Part shown: one piece after another, positions 12,545 through 22,999 of the stretch
Position numbering within the stretch: the stretch's first letter is position 1
Layout: every line of letters starts with the position of its first letter
The notes under the pieces: model-generated
What the model was told of the DNA's origin: nothing
Database searches by the model: none
The model's input: only the letters and a program-made list of their open reading frames with translations
Made by a program: the position numbers and the translations under genes
Assembly: GCF_905404315.1 (NCBI RefSeq)
Contig: NC_066286.1
Coordinates: forward strand, 7,943,501-8,007,500
Direction of reading: 5' to 3'
DNA length: 64,000 nt
Source: Leptidea sinapis
Taxonomy: Eukaryota; Arthropoda; Insecta; Lepidoptera; Pieridae

Positions 12545-14159
12545 TTTATGCCAAAACAGACTTAAGCTTATCAGTATTTATCATGATAAGTTTAAGTCTA
12601 TTTTATAAATATAAATAATTATAATGATAATTGTGAAATGTTGCATGAATAAAATATTATTGATTTCTTATTCATTTACGTTTAATTCAATTTGTAAATA
12701 TTCCGATAATGTATGCATTCAATTTAATTCAATACTTGTGTTTGTGTTTTTGAAATGTGTGTTACACCTTTAATTAAGCCAACACTTAGAATTTATTATT
12801 ATTTGTAATAATATTATTATTATACTTTTGTTAGTGTTTATCTTGTTGGTGTTAAATAAATAAATAAATATAGTCCATGCTCGTCTCGTTTCGTTCTTGT
12901 GGAATAATTCATTTCAAAAGGGTTCGTAAACCATGACCTCAATGCTTACACCCCGAACGAATTAATAGAAATTGGTTTTCACCATTAATATTTTTTTTAT
13001 TTGAAAATGGTTCCATGCCTTAGCATGCTACGAGATTCAAATATTCTCGTCTAACATGGTTTAGTCGTTAGGAAGACTAAACAAGTCAAATTTTGTCTAC
13101 TAGTTAATTTGAAAATTGGTATATATATTCAACTATTGAGTGTTAATCATTCCAACTAATAAAATAATAAAAAAAATATTTACCAAAAGTGAAATCGCGA
13201 ACAACCAATAACAAACCGATCCCAAGGATGCTATTTATGACCAAGGTCCTAAGGAATCATTTCGAGCAACATTTAAGTAAATAAATATTTTCTCTTAATG
13301 TTAATTTGTTTACTTTGTGGTATTCAACTTTACTTCTTTCACCTGTATATTTAATACTAATGATACTTCATCTCTCTCTACTTCAACAAATATCGTAAAT
13401 ATTGTTTGATCACTTTTTTACTGTACAGTTACAGAAATTTTACATAAACTGCCTATCAACTTAAAATACGTAGGTCAGTAGCTCAAATACAGCAAACCAT
13501 CGCCTCACAATGCTCAAGCAAGGTGCTTCTCTCCCAAAAGCATTTAAAGGCGAGTGGCACAGTCTTGCGGAGAGAGAGAACTTTTAAAACCATAAAAATC
13601 ATTGCTCTAAAATCTTTTCGACTTAATTCCATTTGCGTACGTAGATTTTTGATGTGTGATAACAATTGACAAATGATTTCCTTTCGAAGGTTGCAACGTT
13701 TCAAAAAATATAATATTCAAATAGTTTCGATTAGCTAGAAGTGCAAAACTTTTAGTGTGCCCCATGAATACGTGCGTTATTGGAACTGTACCAATATAGG
13801 AATCACACTGGTAACGGGGGGTGATAGCGAAAATATTTGCCTTGCGATTTATGTATATATTAAATTGTGAATGCACGCATTTTCGTGTTTTAATTGTTCA
13901 TAAATATTTTCAGTTTTTTAATTGATAAATCAGTATTTGTGGGTTATTTTTAATTATTATATGGAAATGATAAAAATGTAACTTACGCAAAATCAAATGT
14001 ATAAACAGTACAGTTACACGCGTTTTAATTCTCTTTTTTAATGTGTCACACTCGCGTTAATCTAAGATCTATGATAATAAATTTATTATGATTTATTTAT
14101 ACATATTATAATAGATCATATTGTACAGAAATTAAAAAATATTTATACTAGAACAATGA
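12545..14159. other. No gene recognised; short (AAAT)n tract
   Basis: Contains an (AAAT)n run at about 12851-12868. Two overlapping minus-strand frames (13483-13704 and 13607-13876) have non-repetitive composition and could be one frameshifted relic. I do not recognise the protein and cannot support a function. Confidence 0.4.
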
Positions 14160-14462
14160 ACCTACAACTAAAAAGGCAAGGTCCCGAAGATACTGGCAGC
14201 GTTCCCCCTTGGAATAGCTGGACTAATTCTTTGTCCGAGGTAGCTGCCAGCTCTTCGGTCTCTTGTGATATCGGCTAACCTTTTTTCTATTTCCTTAAAA
14301 AGCCTAAAAGCGCTAGGACCCCACGGACCATGGGTCTCGACACCGAATGGGACATTTCGGATCCTTGACCCCTGTATGTGCTTGCTTTACCTTTTCAGCC
14401 GCTTCACAACTTCGCACCAGCTCTGTTGTTAGTTCCATGTAGATGGGAAGGGGAAATGATAA
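14160..14462. repeat. Probable dispersed repeat of unknown family
   Basis: Less AT-rich than its surroundings. The block aggcaaggtcccgaagatac and the following ccgaggtagctgccagctc resemble dispersed lepidopteran repeats, but no second copy exists in this window, so the call rests on recall only. Confidence 0.3.
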
Positions 14463-15090
14463 TATGAAATAATAATATTTATTTATTAGCATCGCCAACC
14501 CAATAATCACTAACCAATTACATTAAATATAATTCTAAATAAGTCTAAGTCTAAGGGTTATTGCACTTACAGGCAACGACCACATGCAAGTAAAAAATTC
14601 ATAATTTTTGAATTTTAACAACATAAGAACTAATACTAAGATACAAGTTAATACAATTATATAATAAGATACAATACAATTATAAATAAAAATGAACAAA
14701 ACTTATTTTACTTAAATACGGCAGAACTAAAAGATTACATTAAATGAATAATTTTTGTTGAGCAGCCAATTATATTCCTCTCTAGCAACATATCAATTTC
14801 CGAAGTTTATACCGAAAAGCAGAGAGCATATTATTAAAAATGTCTATACTTCGATCAACTTTCGGCTTTCGGCTATTATAATTGCGAGCAATTCTATTAA
14901 GAGTACGAAAGTGACCTAGGTTAGACTTTGCAGTATTTGTTGAAAACGTATCGTATTTGCTGATTCTCGGGAGTCTCATGGGAGCGGATACATTAATTAA
15001 CGAGAGAATTTCGGGGCAGTCAATTCCATTGTTAACAATTTTATATAAAAAAAATATAGAATATGCAATCAAGATAATTTAAATGCAATA
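14463..15090 (-). mobile_element. Non-LTR retrotransposon RT C-terminal fragment
   Basis: The minus frame at 14782-15072 reads IFFLYKIVNNGIDCPEILSL, then VDRSIDIFNNMLSAFRYKL. This matches the layout of the C-terminal end of jockey/CR1-type RT polyproteins (LYKI.NG.IDCPELL, then IDIF...L..FK). About 300 bp of AT-rich 3' sequence follow. It is truncated upstream and looks like a family different from LINE-A and LINE-B. Confidence 0.65.
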
Positions 15091-15414
15091 TCGCGTCCAA
15101 CTAAAAATATAAGCACTACTGACTAAGTACGACGTATGAGGTTGTACTTGGGCTCTCAACTCGTTGAAGTCAGTGAACCAAACCTGAAAACCTACATGAC
15201 CCTTGTAACATTATGCTCTAGTAACCTGTAGTACGAATATTTTTATTTTTAGATATTTTTAATTAGAAGTAATACCATGTGTAGCTAGCTAATACTAAAT
15301 TTACTTGATGCTATTAGGCTTTCATTTTGCAATTTACTATACTGACAAATACATATTTTAGAATAGAGTCTACTTAGATTAAGAACTGGTCTCCGCTGCG
15401 CTCCAACTAGATAC

Positions 15415-15906
15415 AAATCGTCACCTTTTTGCTCTTAATAGTGATTTTCATTATTATAACACTAGAAATAAGGGATTGCTTGTAAATGATTCTAGTAGGC
15501 TTCATAAGATCTAATAGCTTTAAGGGTCAATGTATACACTTCTATAATAAAGTCCCAGCCACTGTTCAGGCATTATCTATAAATAAATTTAAATGTTTTA
15601 TAAAAAAATGGCTCTGTCGTAAATCCTATTACTCCACTAAAGAATATCTAAATTATCGGACAGCCTGGGACTAGATTGTGATTATTTTATAGCGATAGAA
15701 ATGACTGTACAATATTGTATATTTATATTGAAAAGAGCGCCAAAAAATAATGCTGGGAGAGTTTCTTGCGCCGCTTCTTCTCTCTCAGAGCGCCATTTGT
15801 TTCCGAAGCGGTAGTAGTATCTAGTAGTTATTAGAAATGACATCAAAAAGAATTCTAAAGGAATCAATTTTGAGAAATAAATGCCTTTTATGCCTTTTAT
15901 GCCTTT
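15415..15906 (+). mobile_element. LINE-B 3' fragment nested in M1
   Basis: The frame at 15486-15674 encodes FKGQCIHFYNKVPATVQAL, then FIKKWLCRKSYYSTKEYLN and a final W-D stop, the usual C-terminal end of LINE-B RT. The element ends in a short tandem (tttatgcc)n tail. The hexamer AGATAC occurs immediately on both sides (15409-15414 and 15907-15912) and is the likely target-site duplication. The coding part is 5'-truncated. Confidence 0.82.
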
Positions 15907-16147
15907 AGATACCGGAGGCGTAGTCGTAAAGTGCGGCAACTAATACAACGCGCAAGTGGGCGTACTCGAGCCAATCTCGAATTATGTGTGACGTTGCCGT
16001 GCCACGTGTTCTGTTAAACTCTGCTAATGATTGTAACTAAAATGCCAATTTGCTTAGTAAAACTTTGTAAAAATAAAACTACACGTAATTAGAAAGACAT
16101 GGGGATCACATATCACCAGTAAGTATTTTGTATTTTATTAATTTCAA

Positions 16148-16521
16148 TCTATATATATAAAAATGAGTTGTTGTTCGTTAGTCTCGCTAAAACTCGAGAA
16201 CGGCTGGACCGATTTGGCAAATTTAGGTCTTAAATTATTTGTGGAAGTCCAGAGAAGGTTTAATACGTGAATAAATAGGAAAATGCTGCTAAATTAAATA
16301 AAAACAACAAATTTGTTTTTCCTTTGATGTGTCCATACATAATTTCTATGAGAGAATTTATTGACGCACGGTTTGACAGTTCTGCTGTGAAACAATTTCA
16401 TTACTACAGCAGGGTGCATATTTTAAAGTAGTTTTTGATGTTATGATATATTATTGACAAATTCATATAAAAACATAATTTTATTTATTATATACAGAAC
16501 AACGTCTGTCGGGTCAGCTAG
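16148..16521 (+). mobile_element. Non-autonomous Helitron, 374 bp
   Basis: Starts TCTATATATATAAAAATGAG and ends GGGTCAGCTAG, inserted between A (16147) and T (16522) without target duplication, which are the diagnostic Helitron boundaries (5' TC, 3' CTAG, A|T target). Interior words gctaaaactcgagaacggct and gtccagagaaggtttaa are shared with the copies at 16792 and 39168. The host is an M1 element whose uninterrupted counterpart is at 32227/32228. Confidence 0.92.
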
Positions 16522-16791
16522 TGTAAAATAAATAACACGAAGCGTACGTTACAAAATTTGAAAGATGCCATTGAGTGTCAAGATGCCACGCACACAAGCA
16601 TCTAATAGTTGCCGTAATAAAAAAGCAAACTAATTTAAGAGATTCTTTTTTAAACACACAAGCTTGTTAACTCTAAATAATAAAATCATTTTTGTTTTAT
16701 TAATAATAAAATCAATTTATGAAACTGTTTTGTCTTCCAATTTTTGTATATTTGTAACCTTACTATTGTAAAATACTGTTTTGTTCCTTAA

Positions 16792-17171
16792 TCTATATAT
16801 ATATAAATGAATTGCTGTTCGTTAGTCTCGCTAAAACTCGAAAACCGCTGGACTGATTTGGCTAATATTGGTCTTGAATTATTTGTGGAAGTCCAGAGAA
16901 GGTTTGAAGGGTGAATAAATAGGAAAATGCTGCTAAATTAAATAAAAACAACAAATTTGTTTTTCCTTTGATGTCTTTGTCCATACATAATTTCTATGAG
17001 AGAATTTATTGACGCACGGTTTGACAGTTCTGCTGTGAAACAATTTCATTACGACAACAGGGTGCATATTTTACGAAATAATTCTTGATATTATGATATA
17101 TTACTGACAAATTCATAAAAAAACATTATTTTATTTATTATATACAGAACAACATCTGTCGGGTCAACTAG
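16792..17171 (+). mobile_element. Non-autonomous Helitron, 380 bp
   Basis: Same family as the 16148 copy over its whole length: start TCTATATATATATAAATG, internal ttgacgcacggtttgacagt, end GGGTCAACTAG followed by T. The 3' terminal CAGCTAG has become CAACTAG. The flanking bases A and T fit. Confidence 0.92.
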
Positions 17172-17495
17172 TAAATAAATAAAAAAGATCTTTCCATACT
17201 TATGTTTTTTACGTAAACATATTTAAATCAGCGGAAGAAGGTCTGCTTCAACACAAAGAAAATAATCAATCACGTCTTGCTTAATACTGGCTTTCAATTT
17301 AATCCCAAATGTATAATATTTATAACTTAAGCTAGATAAGAGTATATGATACAAAGTGTGTGTTACGTAAGTTAGTAGTTAAGGCCTGCTGTATGACAGG
17401 TGTGTCCAGGCCTTAACACTTCTTCGATATATACCGGCAATGCGGTTACAGCGTTCAGTACTCCGATGTCTTGGTTATTTGCAAAATATATAATA

Positions 17496-17871
17496 CTAGC
17501 TGACACGGTAATAAAAAAAATACTGTTTTATAGGAATTTGCCAATAATATTTCAAAACATCAAGAATTAATTCGTAAAAAATGCTCCCTGTTGTTATGAT
17601 GCACAGAAAAAGAAAAAGTGTTACAATGAAATTGTTTCACAGCAGAACTGTCAAGCCGTGCGCCAATAAATTCTCTCATAGAAAATATGTAGACACAAAA
17701 CGAATATCGAAAATAAAAATATTTATGAGTCCCAAATTGAAATAAAAATTATCCTATATCTGAAGTTGGACTAAACCGCACTCCATGAAGTAATCCCCAT
17801 TAAAATCCGTTAATTAGTTTTGGAGTCCATCGCGGACATACAACGTGTCACGTAATTTATATATATTAAGA
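17496..17871 (-). mobile_element. Non-autonomous Helitron, inverted, 376 bp
   Basis: On the minus strand it begins TCTTAATATATATAAATTAC and ends GTCAGCTAG, with host A before and T after. It shares the internal block gagagaatttattg.cgcacgg...gacagttctgctgtga with the two Helitrons just upstream, in opposite orientation, but its 5' terminal ~100 bp differ (a 'gagtcc..cgcggacat' type end). It may therefore be a chimera between Helitron subfamilies. Confidence 0.85.
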
Positions 17872-18062
17872 TAAGATATCTTAATATTAAAAAACAATGT
17901 CTCTGGAAGTAACTAGTAATTAAATATATTCCTGGCCTAGTTAAATGCTAGTGACAATTAAAATAATATACATTATTTTAATTAATTATTAGATGCACTC
18001 CATATTTAAAACTGTATTTCATAAATAAACTGTAAAAGCTAAAATTTTGTTAGGAATAATTC

Positions 18063-18316
18063 AATTTTTTTAATGAAAATAAGGGACGAGACTAGCAGGA
18101 CGTTCAGCTGATGGTAATTGATACGCCCTGCCCATTATAATGCAGTGCCACTCAGGATTCTTGAATCACCCCGAAAATTCTGAGCAGCACTACAACTGCG
18201 CTCGTCACCTTGAGACATAAGATGTTAAGCCTCATTTGCCCAGTAATTTCACTAGCTAGGGCGCCCTTCAGACCGAAACACAGTAATGATTACACATTAC
18301 TGCTTCACGGCCGTTG
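18063..18316 (-). mobile_element. S1 SINE-like element, 5' end incomplete
   Basis: Begins on the plus strand with T-run-ATGAAAATAAGGGACGAGAC (the A-rich 3' tail on the minus strand) and matches S1 through ctgcttcacggc. The 5' terminal ~45 bp ending in accagtggg are missing. Confidence 0.85.
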
Positions 18317-18539
18317 TTTTTTTGTATCAAATTTAAATAACATTTTTGCTTTTCTTTTGCGCACCTTTTTTCTTGTATCTATTCTTGAAGTCTGTTGAGA
18401 AGGGTTTGTCATTTATAAAATCAAATATTTATTTCTCAAATGGTTACTATATTTGGATTCTGCTCTTAGCAAAGGCAAACAATAATATTATTTTAGCACA
18501 ACTCTTTGATGTAATGTAATTGTATGTATATTTATAAAT

Positions 18540-18758
18540 ATATTTACTCACTTTTTACACAAATTATCTTGCCCCAAGTTAAGCATATATAGCCTGTGTT
18601 ATGGGTTTCAAGACAATGATATATGTAATACAATATACTTACTTAAACATACATAAATACATTTAAATATCCATGACACGGAAACAAACATCCATATTCA
18701 TCATATAAATGCTTGCACCTACCGGGATTCGAACCCGGGACCTCTAGCTTAGTAGTAA
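18540..18758 (-). mobile_element. S2 tRNA-derived SINE, head truncated
   Basis: The minus strand contains a B-box-like GGGTTCGAATCCCGG (near 18725) followed by gtaggtgcaagcatttat and the S2 body ending ttggggcaagataatttgt. The A-box part of the tRNA-like head is lost at about 18758. Complete heads are seen at 49340-49616. Confidence 0.85.
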
Positions 18759-19375
18759 GAAATAAAGTCAATTGTTAATGTACCGTTTTATTATAACATC
18801 ACTGTGTGAAAGTTAAATTGAAATATTTGACGGCTTTGACAATATACCTGCGACATATATAAAATTGAGTAGATTCATCTAGTTTCATCCAAGCAAAAGT
18901 TAAATACGTCAACATATTTACACAGAATGTATTACCATATAAATAACATTATTTGGACAAAACTAAAAGCTTTCAAGGACAGACATTTCCCTGATGACGA
19001 CTGTTCCAAAGTTTGTTTCACAAAGGGAATATTGCTTTGGGTCGAACTTGAAGAATTGTTTAAATGTGTTCTGTTGACTAACTTTAATTGTTTTAGCAAA
19101 GTTGTTTTTGGTTTAATACGGAAATGTTTAGGAAATAATTAATTAACTAAGCAAATTAATACAAATAATATCTCTTCTTTTAATACTAGTCAAAAAGTTA
19201 TAATTGGCTGAAAATACGAGGCTTGTACGGAATGAAATTTATGTAAAAAAGTATTTTAAAATTAATAAATTATTTATTGCCATACAGAACGAATAAGTGA
19301 TGAAGCAATAGGTAAAAGAAGAATGCTCAGCTTCACCTGATACGGGATCATGAATTCATGTTTCCATATAGCGCT
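18759..19375. other. No gene recognised
   Basis: A 71-codon frame (18927-19142, plus) has unbiased composition and ends in TAA, but matches nothing I know. It lacks a convincing promoter or splice context. Treat as a chance frame unless expression is shown. Confidence 0.4.
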
Positions 19376-19640
19376 GTTTTTCAGCTATCCCCCCTACCGT
19401 AAGGTGTTGAGTGGGAGTGGATGTATTATGGCTCCACGATTACCTCCTTAAGCTATCTTTTTTATTTAATGTAATAATTAGTAAGTGTTGTAATTGCACA
19501 TACAGATCAACTGATGGCTGGTTTTCCCTGCTTCTCCATACACTTTTGGAATGAAGTTCCTTATGGGACGATCCGGAGGGGTACCCTAACCGGGAAAAAT
19601 CGTCCGGAACGTCTTTATGTACGTCGAAGCGTTGCTACGC
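19376..19640 (+). repeat. Dispersed repeat, copy 1 of an inverted pair
   Basis: The block aaggtgttgagtgggagtgg through gatcaactgatggctggttt (19395-19545) occurs in inverted orientation at 21895-22050. It continues here into a GC-richer part (cttatgggacgatccggagg, ggggtaccctaaccggg). No coding assignment. Confidence 0.7.
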
Positions 19641-19829
19641 GATTATTATTTATATATAAATAATTGACATGTAACAATTATTGACATTTGACACAGTTCT
19701 GACAAATTACATTGATTGTTCATTTTATTTATTTAGAGAATTGGTAACAAGGCCAAATCGAACCAAAATACAATAAACGAATATTTAAATCATATTTAAA
19801 TAGGTTTATAACTGCAGAATTACATTGAT

Positions 19830-20125
19830 ATAAAAGCAAAACATACTGGCGAATAATACGTTGCGCGCGCACAACGACATCTAAAAATAAAAGTTTTCAG
19901 AAATTTTCTAACGTTTGTGACATTAATTAATGTGTTTGGTTTCTTCGTCCATTATTAGGACAGGCAAAGGGTTCAGGCCAATACAGCCGTATTCGTTAAT
20001 ATTCAATAGTTCTTTCTACAAACGTAGAATAGCACGACGAATAAATAATTTCAAGGATTTGTTTGGTTACGCCAAAGAAGTATAACTTCTTGCGTGCATA
20101 CATAACTATACACACACTTTTTTTA
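19830..20125 (+). repeat. Dispersed repeat, copy 1 (second copy at 35505)
   Basis: Shares ttcttcgtccattattagga, caggcaaagggttca, tacagccgtattcgtta and acgccaaagaagtataactt with 35505-35878. In the second copy the outer blocks form ~20-bp inverted repeats (GAAGTTATACttCTTTaGGCG), suggesting a TIR element. Here the left repeat is eroded. The eL36 fragment starts almost at its right edge. Confidence 0.7.
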
Positions 20126-20180
20126 TTTTAGACAGTGGAATTCAGTGGAAACTTCTAAAGTTGTCGTCCATCAAGTCGAC

Positions 20181-20336
20181 ATGGCACCCCGGTTCGAAAT
20201 CGCAGTGGGTATGCGTAAAGGCCACAAAACAACAAAGATTTCTGCTGGAAAGAAAGGTATAACCGATAAAGCAATCAAAATTAGGCCTGCCAGACTAAAG
20301 GGTCTTCAAACAAAACAAACTGCCAATTTTTTTTAG
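20181..20336 (+). pseudogene. RpL36: Truncated ribosomal protein eL36 (RpL36) pseudogene
   Basis: From ATG at 20181 the frame reads MAPRFEIAVGMRKGHKTTKI, then KGITDKAIKIRPARLKGLQT, which is the N-terminal part of eL36, a protein of the large cytosolic ribosomal subunit. Only about 47 of roughly 115 expected residues are present. After LQTK the frame runs into a T-run and a TAG. I could not find the rest of eL36 (the VREVVGHA-type block) in the following kilobases. A leader (ttctaaagttgtcgtccatc) lies directly upstream, after a pyrimidine tract ending in AG that could be an old splice acceptor or chance. Best read as a truncated pseudogene fragment beside a dispersed repeat; a lone exon of a longer gene is less likely. 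Confidence 0.8.
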
Positions 20337-21059
20337 TAATTCAGTGAAATTAATGTTTACAATAAGGTACTTCGTTCCTATCCGGTGTCCCACGACACCA
20401 CAATTTTTTTTATTATCTTATTCTTTTCAAATATTTTTATTGAAATTCAGTTTCAATTATTTTTACTTTACGAAAACATAATATTGGTATTAAATCATGT
20501 TCGATATTGATAACATTCTTAAAAAAGCAATTATTGAATTTTTTGGTTATTCTTCTCAGCAATAGCTGCTTTACGCAGTGACAGTGATAATAAATTTTAT
20601 TTAGTAATTAAATTTTATTTAAATTAAATTATAAATTATTTAAACTTAAGCTATCTGATCTGACTAAAATTTTTTTCGACATTCATAATGTCTTAAATTA
20701 TTTTTCAGAAAAGTGTCTCAACAATAAATGAAAAACGAAGTTATACGATAAGAACTTAATAAAACAAATATTATTAAACTGCAAATAATTTCCATTATAA
20801 GGATAAATATGTTATCTCGAGAAGGCAGGAATATAATACGGACTGTTATAATCTGGGCAAGGCCTAATCGGCTCTGCAGATTGTGGCATCTCCTTACTTG
20901 AGAAAATGTTCGACCTCGAATCTCTATAGAGCTGCGCATTTCCATTGTCCATACTATATGTTTTTGATATCTTAAATGGTTATTATAGTTTTTGTTATTA
21001 TAATATTATGTAGTTTTCCGAATTATATTGATTTCACAACTCCTAATCGACAACGTCCA
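20337..21059. other. AT-rich stretch, no gene seen
   Basis: A 75-codon minus frame (20718-20945) has no recognisable motif. Nothing else stands out. Confidence 0.45.
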
Positions 21060-21349
21060 TTTTTTTATGAAAATAAGGGACGAGACGAGCAGGAAGTTTA
21101 GTTGATGGTAATTGATACGGCCTGCCCATTACAATGCATTCTTGGAATCCCTGATTCTGAGCGGCACCACAATTGTACTCGTCAGCTTGAGACTTGATGT
21201 TAAGTCTCATTTTCCCAGTAATTTCACTAGCTACTACAACTACTAGGTCGACAAGAATGCTTACACATTACTGCTTCACGGCAGAAATAGGCGCCGTTGT
21301 GATACCCATAATCTAGCCGGCATCCTGTGCAAAGGAGCCTCCCACTGGT
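21060..21349 (-). mobile_element. S1 SINE-like element, full length
   Basis: Complete from the conserved 5' terminus ACCAGTGGGAGGCTCC (minus strand, 21349 inward) to the CATAAAAAA tail at 21060. About 290 bp, no frame. The repeated 5' start in several copies (22932, 25639, 40665, 47970, 55429) indicates a defined unit rather than random 5' truncation of a LINE. Confidence 0.88.
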
Positions 21350-21894
21350 AATAACAATAATTAAAATAAGTACCCATTTTCTTTTCAAAATATAATTGTT
21401 ATAGTTTAAAAAATTGTATCTTAAAAAAAAAACGTTTCGTATAATGCAATGGAAACAGTGCAGCGCGCGGTGTGACAGTGCGAAGAGTTGAAAGGCGTGC
21501 AAACTTTCCGAGTTAGCTCCAAGTTTGCGCAGAGATTCACTCTCTACAGTTTATTCAGATCAAGCTGTCTTTGTTCAGTGATTTGTTATACCTTCAGAGT
21601 TGTAGAAAGAGCGATTTGTATTGGTCGCTGTTTGTACATTTTTTATGAAAAATCGCTGTTGTGAATCGGTATTTATACATTCTTAGGGATTTCCGAAGTT
21701 TGGAAGAAAGCTTATAACAAAATATATAAACGTAACAGTTTGCATTTCTAGAATTGCTCTTCTAAAAATGTTATTAATATCAAACATGATAATATACTAA
21801 TATTATATATTCATAAAGTAAAGTTTAAAAGAATTGAAACTGAAATAAAATTAAATAGATTTGAAATGTATAAGATAATAAAAAAAATATATTA
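21350..21894. other. No gene seen
   Basis: AT-rich. A minus frame at 21227-21502 is mostly S1-derived. No other feature. Confidence 0.4.
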
Positions 21895-22050
21895 TATGGA
21901 AAAGCAGGGCAAACCAGCCATCAGTTGATCCGTATGTACAATTACAACACTTTTATTAGTTAATTATTCCATTTAATAAAAAATATAGCTTAAGTAGGTA
22001 ATTGGGGAGCACATCCAGTCCCACTCAACACCTTAGGGAGTAGATGGGAA
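21895..22050 (-). repeat. Dispersed repeat, copy 2 of the inverted pair
   Basis: Reverse complement of 19395-19545 at roughly 80-85% by eye, including accagccatcagttgatc and cccactcaacacctta. Confidence 0.7.
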
Positions 22051-22134
22051 ATACATAATACATACCTGTTTTTTATGTAAGAAAAAATAAACAAGTTAGT
22101 GGGTTATGATCTTAATCTAAATTCAAATGTGATC

Positions 22135-22315
22135 AGCACTGCCTGCACGTGACCTGCATTTTGACGTCAGAAAAACCACAAGAGCGTTGTAAGCGTTCTT
22201 TTGCAAGTGCTTTTTCGATGGTGCCGTGGAAACACCACACAAGGAAACTCATTTCAGAGCTTGGTTGTATGTGGAAGAAAGTTTCTTGAAAACCGTACAG
22301 CCAACGCATAGGTCA
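22135..22315 (-). mobile_element. LINE-A 3' fragment, decayed
   Basis: On the minus strand a degenerate C-terminal LINE-A region is recognisable (TVFKKLSSTYN, then SLCGVSTAPSKKHLQK), collinear with the copy at 8836 but carrying stops. Confidence 0.6.
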
Positions 22316-22464
22316 GGCTCCGTTCACTCGGTCCCTCCTCTGGGGTCGGGCCCTCATGTCTGAGGATCGTGGTCAGCAACATGGTTTCATCTGGAGTGGA
22401 TGATCTGCCTCCACCAGCTTCAATTGGCTTTTTGGTTTCTTAACCTAGTTTCAAATGCAATTTT

Positions 22465-22932
22465 ATTTTATGAAAATACGTGACGAGACAAGCAGGACGT
22501 TCAGCTGATTGTAATTGAACGTAGTTAAGCAGAAAGCACTCGAACCACGCTTTGCTCGAAATAGAGTTAGGTATGCCATGGTAGTCCTGAAAGTCGAATC
22601 TGTCATGTAGTGAAAATCCTAATGTTAAAATGTACACGGAAACTGTTTTTTTTTGTGTATTTATATGGAAGATTATTTAGAGCTGAATCTTCAAATGCCT
22701 ATAACTCAAAAGTGCCTTTTGTGTGGTTCGAATGCTTTCTGCTTAACTACGTCCAATTGATTCACCCTGCCCATTACAAGTACATGCAGTGCCGCTTAGG
22801 ATTTTTGAAAAGCCCAAAATTCTTAGCGGCGATGCAATTGTGTTCGTCACCTTGAGACATAAGATATTAAATCTCATTTGCCCAGTAATTTCACTAGCTA
22901 CGGCATCCTTTGTAAAGGAGCCTCCCACTGGT
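22465..22932 (-). mobile_element. S1 SINE-like element split by a 238-bp MITE
   Basis: S1 sequence runs 22465-22516 and resumes at 22755, finishing at the conserved cctcccactggt end (22932). Part of the S1 5' region (from the cagaccgaaaca block) is deleted. The interruption is the TIR element at 22517-22754. Confidence 0.85.
22517..22754. mobile_element. M3 MITE with ~30-bp TIRs, nested in S1
   Basis: Ends are near-perfect inverted repeats, GAACGTAGTTAAGCAGAAAG at the left and its complement at the right, continuing through cayTCGAACCAC. The tetranucleotide AATT flanks both sides (22513-22516 and 22755-22758) and fits as target duplication; uninterrupted S1 copies carry a single aattga here. 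The 238-bp interior is non-coding. The superfamily is not assigned. Confidence 0.88.
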
Positions 22933-22999
22933 AAACTAGTTTTAAAAGCGAGAAGGATTTCGCTTAAAATAAACGAATTGATTGACTTCCAGTTGACAG

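Larger units (their letters stand above)
15377..16640 (-). mobile_element. M1 TIR element interrupted by a LINE and a Helitron
   Basis: The left end (15377-15414) is the M1 terminus GATTAAGAACTGGTCTCC preceded by TA. The M1 interior resumes at about 15907 in reverse orientation relative to 8148 (cgtactcgagcc, gtaagtattttgtattt, aacacgaagcg) and runs to about 16640, where the opposite TIR is lost. Two later insertions split it: a LINE-B tail (15415-15906) flanked by AGATAC, and a Helitron (16148-16521) between an A and a T. Confidence 0.82.

Noticed and set aside
13483..13876. Frameshifted minus-strand protein
   Set aside because: Two overlapping frames look protein-like, but I recognise no family and no repeat copy, so no gene call is made.
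20145..20336. Functional RpL36 gene
   Set aside because: Less than half the protein is present, with a T-run and stop directly after LQTK. No further exons were seen.
22440..22855. Two frames sharing the peptide WFECFLLNYVQ on opposite strands
   Set aside because: Caused by the inverted terminal repeats of the nested MITE.
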